Assembly (NCBI GenBank): GCA_948146395.1
Contig: OX411544.1
Location: 91,574,901-91,638,900, forward strand
Direction: 5' to 3'
Origin: Fragum whitleyi
Taxonomy: Eukaryota; Mollusca; Bivalvia; Cardiida; Cardiidae
Length of the DNA stretch: 64,000 nt
Each line of letters begins with the position of its first letter. The stretch's first letter is position 1. Position numbers and translations under genes: made by a program. Of the stretch, positions 56,421 through 64,000 are shown piece after piece. The notes beneath the pieces are model-generated. The model was not told the DNA's origin. It saw only the letters and a list, made by a program, of their open reading frames with translations, and ran no database searches.

Positions 56421-57120
56421 TCAGATTTTATTATATAAGTGAATTGCCTTTAGAAAGTCAAAAAACAATTCCAATTTGACATACTCAAACAGCTGCCTCA
56501 TACTATCAATTTTAAAATATTTGTCTCTGTTAAAAGAGAAATCAATACAATCTATAAAAATATGTTTGATAGTAAGAGGAGCGTTGCATGGAAAGCAGAT
56601 TGGCATCTCTTCTCCTTTAAAAAGGTAGGAGTGTGTTAAGTGAGAATGACCAATGCGTAATCGAGTTAAAATTAGCTCTTCGCGACGGCATGACCTGTAA
56701 CCAGGTAACCAATCGCGGAGGTCTTGTCGAACAGAAAATAATTTATTATTCCGGTTAGCTGGATCTAACCAACAGTTCTTCCAGACATCATGAATAAAAC
56801 TATGAATTAAGGGTTAGAAATCGGCAAAAGGTACTTCGAATGGTAAAATTTCAAGTGATAATGCATCCTTGGCAGTTTTATCTGCCTCCTCATTACCACG
56901 AATACCAATATGGCTTGGAAGCCAGCAGAAAACGAGATCAACATCATTTAGCTGAGCTATTTTATCGAGTAATCTTACAATAAGGGGATTGTCAGTTTTC
57001 TCACGCTCGATCGCTTGCTTGCTTTACATGGAGTCAGTATAAATAATATAGCGAGAGAAACGTTATGCGATCATATGATCGAGTGCGAGATCAATGGCCT
57101 TAAGCTCGGCTGAAAAAAAT
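56421..57120 (-). pseudogene. LINE ORF2 part 3: RNase H and terminal zinc motif
   Basis: After a 1-nt shift, AELKAIDLALDH (Glu) and YIIYTDSM (Asp) continue RNase H, interrupted by two stops near 57027 and 57068. WLPSHIGIRGNEEADK supplies the final conserved block. Stops also fall near 56817. The tail LILTRLRIGHSHLTH and C-F-P-C..H..C (near 56530-56590) is the usual C-terminal zinc motif of this LINE type. It ends at 56421. Confidence 0.85.
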
Positions 57121-58925
57121 GGAAGAGTTATTAGGAAGGCGGAATTGATATTTTTCACCATCTAAAATTGTGGCTGAAGCAACTTTTTCGCCATCTTTTG
57201 AACCGTCTGTGTTTATCTCTTCGTATGATGTGTATTTTTCTTTGACTTCCAAGAACTTTGTTTTAAAAATAGTTGGATCCGTTGTATCCTTTTTGCTGGA
57301 AGCAAGATCATAAAGAAACATGGGGCTTTTATATATCCACAAAGGAACATCAGGAACAATATGTTCTGCCACGTCCTTTAGATCAAAGTCTAGAGAATTT
57401 ACATCAGCCTCACAACGCAAACTGAAGGGAAGAATAGGGTTCTTTTTCTTTTCAAAATCCTTTCTATATTTTAGATCAAACACAACTATATGAGTAGGAT
57501 TATCGGGATTGGATTTAAGATTTAAATAATATTGTAAAGAAAACTTTTTCCTTCGTAAATTTATAGAAGGCTCATTTGCTTCTGTATAAAGACTGTTAAC
57601 TGGTGACGTTCTAAATGCGCCCAACGCCAAACGCAATCCTTGTTTATGAATAGTATCAAGTTTGCGAAGGTATGAAGGGCGTGCAGAACCATAAACAACA
57701 CAGCCATAGTCTAGCTTTGATCTAACAAGTGCCCTATAAAGGCGCAATAGAACCTTTTTATCGGTTCCCAAATCCATACTGGATACAACACGTAAAAGAT
57801 TAAGTGCCTTTTGGCATTTATTTTTCAAATTATCAATATGTAGAATAAACGACAGTTTAGAATCAAAAAGGTGGCCTAAGAACTTAAATTCTTTGACAAC
57901 TTCAATCGGTACTCCATCCAACTTTAAATCTGGATCAAGATGCATTTTTCTCGATTGACAAAAATCCATACATTTAGTTTTTGTCTTCGAAAACTTGAAA
58001 CCGTTTGCATTTGAACATTTTGAAAGATTGTTCAAGACTTGTTGCAATTGTCTTTCAATTGTATGCATGTGTTTTGATCTGTAGCAGATACAAAAGTCGT
58101 CAACGTAGAGAAAACATTCCACACCAGGGCAAACGGTTTTAACAATGTTGTTTATTTTGACACTAAATAGTGTCACCGATAAAATACTCCCCTGGGGAAC
58201 ACCCATTTCTTGCTCATGGGGATCAGATAAAGTATCTCCAACACGGACTCTAAACTGATGTTCATCCAAAAAGCTGAGATGAAAAAGGCAAGGCGACCTC
58301 GAATACCGAAATCATAGAGGTCGTTCATAATTCCATACTTCCAAGTGGTGTCATAAGCACTTTCGAGATCGAAAAAGACAGAAACAACGTGTTCCTTCTT
58401 TATAAATGCTTCTCGAATAAATGTCTCGAAGCGAACAAGATGTTCAAGAGTGTTTCTCTGTTTACGAAAGCCACTTTGGACTTGCGTAATAAGGTGGTTC
58501 TTTTCAAGAAACCAAACAAGACGATCATTAACCATTCTTTCCATGGTTTTACAGATGCAACTAGTTAAAGCAATAAGGCGGTAATTTGATGGGTTTGTGG
58601 AGTCTTTACTTGGTTTAGGTATTGGAATAACGATAGCTTCCCGCCAAGAGGCTCGAATGCTTCCCGTCCTCCATACCTGATTATAAATTTGAAGTAAGCA
58701 ATGAAGGGAACGAGATGGCAAACGTTTGAGGAATTGATAATGAATAGCATCTGATTCGAAAGCAGTGTCGTGACACTTTTTTAAATCTTTTTTCAATTCC
58801 TTAACGGAAAAGTCTCTATTATAGTGTTCCAGATTTCTGGAACTAAAATTAAGTTTAGTCTTTTCTTTTTCACCTTGAAACTTCTGAAACGTAGGTGAAT
58901 AATTAGTAGAAAAAAAATTATCCAA
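57100..58925 (-). pseudogene. LINE ORF2 part 2: reverse transcriptase
   Basis: Two overlapping frames. 58173-58925 has IVIPIPKPSKDSTNPSNYRL, the SGFRKQRNTLEHL block and FFDLESAYDTTWK with the first catalytic Asp. A shift at about 58265 moves to 57100-58269, with MGVPQGSILS, FLYVDDFCI (YVDD active site), KTKCMDF and FLGHLFDSKL. C-terminally SYEEINTDGSKDGEK begins RNase H with its first catalytic Asp. The frame is lost at 57100 within a T-run. Confidence 0.9.
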
Positions 58926-60180
58926 CTATTTTTAAAACAAACGTGTCTGCCAAGACATTAGCAATATCATGTTTGGAAAAAACTGTATTATCGTCATCCG
59001 TTTTCAGATGACCAACATTAAGTAATGTATTCTTCCCACTAATTTTACGTATCATGTCCCAAGTCTTTTTGACCGATGATTTAGAATTTAATCTAGATAC
59101 ATACTGTCTCCAAGACGAACGCTTACTTTGTTTTATAGTGCGACGTGCTTTTGCACGTGCAATTTTAAATTTGTAAAGATTTTCCTTTGAAGGCCTTAAG
59201 CCAAATGCTCTAAGAGCACGTTTCCTCTCGGCTATAACCTTTTTGCAATCATCATTGAACCATGGCTTGTTTGGATTCTTTGGGTCAGGCGATGTTTTTG
59301 GAATACTTTTTTCTGCAGCAGAATATAGTAAAGCTGTAAACAAGTCTGCAGAATTTTCACAGTCATCAAAGGCTTCTGAATGTATCGACTGTTCACAGGC
59401 GGTTTTAAAAAGTTCCCAATTAGCCTTATTGAGTTTCCAACGCCTAGGGCGCTCCTGAACAGATGGTCCTAATTCAGATATCTGAATAGGGAAATGGTCA
59501 CTACCATAAAGGTCGGAAATAACTTTCCATGTAAAATCAGGAAAAATATCAGGACTGCAAAAAGTCAAATCTAGTGAAGAATTATTTCCTGTTGCAGGAT
59601 GAAGATAAGTTTTAGATTTATCATTCAATAAAACAAGATCATGCCTAGTTACAAAATCCCCAACAGTACGACCTTTGTCGTCTGTAATGGAGCATCCCCA
59701 TAACCTATGATGAGAATTGAAATCCCCCATAAGTATAAAAGGTTGTGGTAGGTGATCAACAAGATGATCAAGTTTTCTACCATCAACAGGGGAACTTGGA
59801 GGAAGATAAATAGAACATAATGTAATTGTATTATTTAACGAGACACTTACAGCCACTGCTTGCAAAGAAGTATCCAAACTGACATGACGGTGAGGGATAT
59901 TATTTTTATTCACAATAATTCCCACACCGCCAGACGCTTTCTCGCGATCTGTAAAGTTAGTAAGATAGCAAGAGTGATATTTCAGAGAAAACTTATCTGT
60001 GTCTTTAAGAAACGTTTCTTGTATACAAACTGCAACTGATTTTTGTTTGTTAACTAGAAGATTAAGTTCTTCGAAATTGGCCTTGATGCTGCGACAATTC
60101 CATTGTATAATGTTATTCGCTATTATGAAGGTTATTGTAAAGATTATACCACTTACTAATGGAAGTAAGAAATAACCCAT
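58918..60180 (-). pseudogene. LINE ORF2 part 1: AP endonuclease
   Basis: Starts at the ATG within TAATG at 60178-60180. QWNCRSIKANFEEL opens the endonuclease, CIQETFL carries the metal-binding Glu, and GGVGIIVNK, LMGDFNSHHRLWG, LDLTFCSPD and SDHFPIQ are the successive conserved blocks. These nick the target DNA. All active-site residues appear present. A hydrophobic stretch of about 20 residues before the domain is unusual and could be a late start artefact. The frame ends at 58918 through a 1-nt shift beside a T8 run. Confidence 0.9.
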
Positions 60181-61483
60181 TATTTAACTCCTGTTAGGTT
60201 AATTTCATTCGCACCCTGTCTTATTGCTCCTGTTTGTTTTGAAGGAGTGGGGTTTAAAGAAGGGGGGTTTGCAGGTGGGGGAGCGGGTACATCAATCTCC
60301 TCCTCATCATCGTCAGACTCACTTAATTCAGAGAAGCGATAACCCGTCGAAACTGGAGGAGAGGAAACCTTCTCCAGATTAATCCGAGTCTTCCTCTGGT
60401 TGACTGATTCTGACGCTGGTTCAGACTGATCTTTTGGTGACGTTTTATTTGCATTTTTGTTAATAACTTTATTTGGCTTAGAAATGGTTGTCTGTTTTTC
60501 AGATTCTGGGACCTTTTTGTCACTATTGTTTACAGTTGTGTTATTTGAAGGTGTTTTTCCAGACAAGACCTGATCTATTTTACTGCGTACCTCAGGAAAC
60601 ATTTCCGTTAATAATTTGAGCATGCGTTCACAAGTGATGCATTCCTGTGTATTTGAAGACTTTGTTGGCTCTGGTGAAGACTTTGCTTTATTTGCGTAGC
60701 TATTGTTGTCGTTTCTGGACTCAACTATCTTCCTAGCTTCAAAGAAGGAGACAGATTGTTTGAATTTAACAGTCAAGATTTCTTTTTCTTTTAGGAATTT
60801 CGTGCATAATCTTGAGTTTGCTGGATGTGCCATTCCACAATTGAAGCTCTTGAAGTTATTCTGACAATCATCCTCATTATGCTCATCTTCCTCTCCTTCA
60901 AATCCACATTTTCTACAAACTTTGGCTTTCTTACAGTTGTCCTCGTGATGCCCAAACCTCTGACAGTTAAAACAACGCAGAGGGTTTGGGACAAACACAT
61001 CAACCTTCACAACCTGAAAGCCAACTTTTATTTCCTTTGGCAATGTTGGTTCATTAAATGTTAAGACATGTGTTTGTTTTGATTTTCTTGCTATCTCTGG
61101 TAAAGGTAAATTCAATTCTTCTTACTGCTACAACACCTTGAGATTTTAGATTTTGCTCAATTTCGTATATCATGCAGGAAGATAGTTATCTACAACGAAT
61201 AACACCTTTGGAAGTATTCAACTTTTCATGAGGGTACACTGTTACCTTGTGATTGAAAAACTTGGTAATTTTCAATAGATTATCTGATTGGGCCCTTTTA
61301 GATACTTCAATCAACAAGTTTCTATTTTTTAAATTTTTAACCGATTTCGGAGTGCCTATTACCGCCCGTATTTGATTCTCTATTACGAATGGCGAAAGTT
61401 CTGCTACTGGGAATTCTTGGTCTTCACTTTCGACCACAATGAATTTCGGATAGTACTCTCTTGGTTTTTTTGGATGAAGCCAT
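60180..61483 (-). pseudogene. LINE ORF1, nucleic-acid-binding zinc-knuckle protein
   Basis: Candidate ATG at 61481-61483. A frame change in an A-run near 61460 and another near 61120-61190 break it. An N-terminal region (PKSVKNLKNRNLLIEV, FFNHKVTVYPHEKLN) resembles the RNA-binding fold of such ORF1 proteins. The last 311 codons (60180-61115) hold RCFNCQRFGHHEDNC and CRKCGFEGEEDEHNEDDC knuckles; a third is damaged (SFNCGMAHPANSRLC), with Phe where its first Cys belongs. A lysine/serine-rich low-complexity tail ends in a run of acidic residues and prolines. It would coat the LINE RNA. The stop TAA overlaps the ORF2 ATG as TAATG. Confidence 0.87.
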
Positions 61484-62067
61484 GCTATTTTGTGTGTGTT
61501 TCAGCGGCGATGCTCCAAACTACCCGCCCTCGGAGTCCTATTAATGGGGACACCTAACCTGGGGAATTCCATCTCAGGAAAGGTGCCGGGGATACATCGC
61601 CGATATACTCGGTGCAAAATGGCTAGATCAAGCAATACATACATCCGATAATTAATTCACCCTAGCATGAAGAAATAACGGAAAGTATAATTGTCGATCA
61701 AACACCATGTTTACCCGATTGGCCCGGGAGCCACCGCCTTCTACGGCATGTGAAAGAAACGCTGTTCAAATGAAAACGACGGTTTATTGGTCAAAGGATT
61801 AATTAAAACGCCCGAGGGCAAGACATGACCAGCAGATTGATAAGGTCGGGCCCGCCTGACCTCCCGTTTATCCCAACTCAGGGCCAAAGTGGTGTGTTGC
61901 AAACACAGGGCCTAGCCAATCCCTAAGGTCACTCAACCACCAGGATCCCGTCATCAGGTGTTACGGGTCGCAGCCCACGGCAAACAGGCAGGTCCATTTG
62001 TTTGGGGTCTTACCATGTACTACATGGACAGCAGCCGACTATTTCTTTCCCCCCGCCCAGCTGGGGG
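61484..62067 (-). promoter_or_regulatory. LINE 5' untranslated region / internal promoter region
   Basis: GC-richer than the surroundings. It begins with a 10-bp palindrome-like CCCAGCTGGG. LINE internal promoters lie in this position, but no specific motif was identified. Confidence 0.6.
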
Positions 62068-62084
62068 GCTGTAGCTTCAGAGAA

Positions 62085-62355
62085 GGAAAAGGTTTAATCT
62101 TTCACCATTTAGGGGCCTTTTTACGTGAATGATAGCATGTATCACCCAAATTTCTCTTCCGATAAGGATTTACCGAAGGAATCTGAATGATCATGTCCCA
62201 AGGACAATCTTGTGAGAATTTATTGATTTCTATCTAGTTGATTCAGAGATAAGAGTATGTTAAGAAAAAAAGTTAACAGGCAAACAGACGGACGCACACA
62301 CAACGGACACATTGTCACAAGAATAGACTCGCTGGACCTCGTCAAGTGGAGCTTA
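62085..62355 (-). repeat. Tandem-unit repeat, head portion right of the LINE
   Basis: Read on the minus strand: AAGCTCCACTTGACGAGGTCC, then GTGTCCGTTGTGTGTGCGTC and units. It is the beginning of the repeat whose rest lies at 49100-49693. Confidence 0.6.
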
Positions 62356-64000
62356 AAGTTATGCCGCTTTTCCATTACATATACATAATATTTAGTCGTA
62401 TGATCACAAAGTGTTCAAGGGGAGTTACTTCGACCACCTTCTGTCCGACGTCAGCCGTCTGTCAAGAATTGCTCGGGATACCAAGTAGCATTGAATGATC
62501 GAAGTTACTTACAGTCCTCAGGTCTGTCCAAATTCCTGAGTAAAGGCTTATCTTAAATTGTTCGGACATTTTTGTAAACCTAAAGTCAAACTCCCTGCCA
62601 AATTTCATAAGTTATTTTCTTTTGATCAAATCGTTTTGAATTACTAAGTTTTGGATATTTTAAGTTTTCTTTTTACTTGTTAAACTTTTAAAAAGATATC
62701 ATTTTCTTTTCAAAATAATATCAATTGCTTTCTGAACCATGTATTGCATTGAATAATGCTGCTAAAAGATATAAAGTATATTTTAGGCTCGCCCACATGC
62801 TAGTACACTTATCTGCAATTTCTTAAGCTCTTCGTTATTGTCAAAAAAGGTTCTTGTCTTGTAAAACTTGTAGTTTTTTTTAAATTAATTTTATCTATGA
62901 GTAGTTCATCTTATTTAGAATTTCCATATTTTTCCTCAGTAAGACTCTGTTCTGTGCATGAATCAGAACACCAAAATATTTTCCATAAACAGTTCGTAAA
63001 TAACATCGTTATCCAATATTATTTCTTATTACCTTATATCTAGCACTATTTTTTTAATTTTATTTGTGTAGTTCTGTAATCTTATATTCATCCCCAAGGT
63101 CTGCTATTACAAATAATAAGCTTCTTTCAAGGATTTTAAAAAGAAGAACGTATGTAGCATTTACGACCTTTTCATTTCACAAAAAAATTCTTTGGGCGTT
63201 TTTCAAGAAGTGCCACATACGACCTTTTGTTATAAACAGCCTCGATTAGATTCTACTTACGACCTTTTTCTACAACCAAATTGGTCAACATGACAAACTC
63301 AAATGACCAAGAAAATTGCACCATATTGCAGAGCTTGAAATTCTCTTTCCAAAAATGAATGCATCATAAAAGGTGGTAAGTACCACTTACGACCTGATTT
63401 GTCTAAGGCATCGATTTGGGAAAAGAAATTCCTTTGTGTTCAACCAAATTACAGATTAAGTCATCAGTTTTTGTTAGAGACAAGCTGATCTTAATCGAGT
63501 CTGGAATAGAAATTGTATGAAGCAAGCCTTTTCCTCACATTAACAATTTTCGAACGTTAAAAACCAATTATTAGAACGCCGTGATGAGCGAGTTCCCGAC
63601 TAAACGTGCGCGCAATGACGTCATGATGACATCACTTAAGGTAACTGCGGACAGATAACATGGTCGAATTTTCGACTTTCTTAAAATCTCACAATAATCT
63701 CTGAGATTTATATTTGAAGTGCGAGAATTAGCGAACACGCAGTGTAAAGGTTCTGAAGCCCGTTCATTTGACGTCGTGACGTCATTAAGGGGCCAACCCC
63801 TTTGCGTCCCGCCAAAATCATTATTTGCAATTATTTTCTGAGTTAATCGACCGAATTTCATAAAAAGTACTTTCATTTTGAAAGTCCAAGAACGCCCGAG
63901 CTAGTTGTTAAATTTCTGTGCACATTCAAATAGAAAAATAGGCCCGAAACGCTTACTGTTTCGCGAGTTGCCAGATTTGGGTTCTTTTTTTCTATTCATT
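62356..64000. other. 1.6 kb with no gene supported
   Basis: AT-rich. TACGACCTTTT-type motifs recur at 63160-63400. TGACGTCA-type sites lie at about 63615 and 63770. A 101-codon minus frame at 63571-63876 has no recognisable domain. A CGTCGTGACGTCA-rich, higher-GC end could be the start of a promoter-like or repeat region beyond the window. Confidence 0.4.

Larger units (their letters stand above)
56069..62067 (-). mobile_element. Full-length RNase H-bearing LINE (I-group-like)
   Basis: 5999 bp with a 17-bp target duplication GCTGTAGCTTCAGAGAA at 56052-56068 and 62068-62084. The 5' end begins CCCCCCAGCTGGGCGGGGGG and the 3' end is an (ATTC)n tail, as expected for target-primed insertion. Order: 5' untranslated region about 580 bp, ORF1 with zinc knuckles, ORF2 with AP endonuclease, reverse transcriptase, RNase H and a terminal zinc motif. 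Several frameshifts and stops make it inactive. Clade placement (I/Nimb-like) rests on the RNase H and CCHC ORF1. Confidence 0.93.

Noticed and set aside
63571..63876. 101-codon minus-strand frame near the window edge
   Set aside because: No domain; rich in TGACGT motifs; cannot be judged without the next sequence.

Overview
The window is AT-rich eukaryotic DNA. Its short-exon gene with kilobase introns, a PAN/apple plus C-type lectin architecture, tRNA-derived SINEs and many ACAAGAG/GCTCCACTGG-type tandem repeats suggest a marine invertebrate, most likely a bivalve mollusc (inference; no marker gene settles it). No operons, CRISPR arrays or prokaryotic genes are present.

Only two ordinary host genes are supported. 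The first is a four-exon minus-strand gene (13547 down to 1096) for a predicted secreted 236-residue protein with a signal peptide, a PAN/apple-like module and a short-form C-type lectin domain. Every splice junction has GT/AG ends and matching phase. Its three introns (about 4.4, 4.0 and 3.4 kb) are packed with repeats. The second is an intact tRNA-Arg(TCT) gene at 28990-29062.

The rest is mostly mobile DNA. 15-25 kb holds small inverted-repeat elements. A Tc1-like DD34E transposon with intact ends lies at 25910-27760 and a second at 37001-38523. A BEL/Pao relic (about 38.9-42.5 kb) is broken by two SINEs and another repeat. A 5'-truncated CR1/L2-like LINE is at 45.7-47.4 kb. The 49.7-62.1 kb block has a nearly complete Ty3/Gypsy element (49694-56027) and, beside it, a full-length RNase H-bearing LINE (56069-62067), each with target-site duplications. 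Both sit inside one older repeat, whose pieces remain at 49.1-49.7, 56.0 and 62.1-62.35 kb.

The most notable item is the Ty3/Gypsy element: its integrase lies upstream of reverse transcriptase (gag-PR-INT-RT-RH), the copia-like order known for Gmr1-like elements and described first in deuterostomes. Its LTRs differ at only a few sites, yet it carries two frameshifts and two in-frame stops. Ten SINE copies share one body but carry two tRNA-like heads, and several clean insertions give a relative insertion order.
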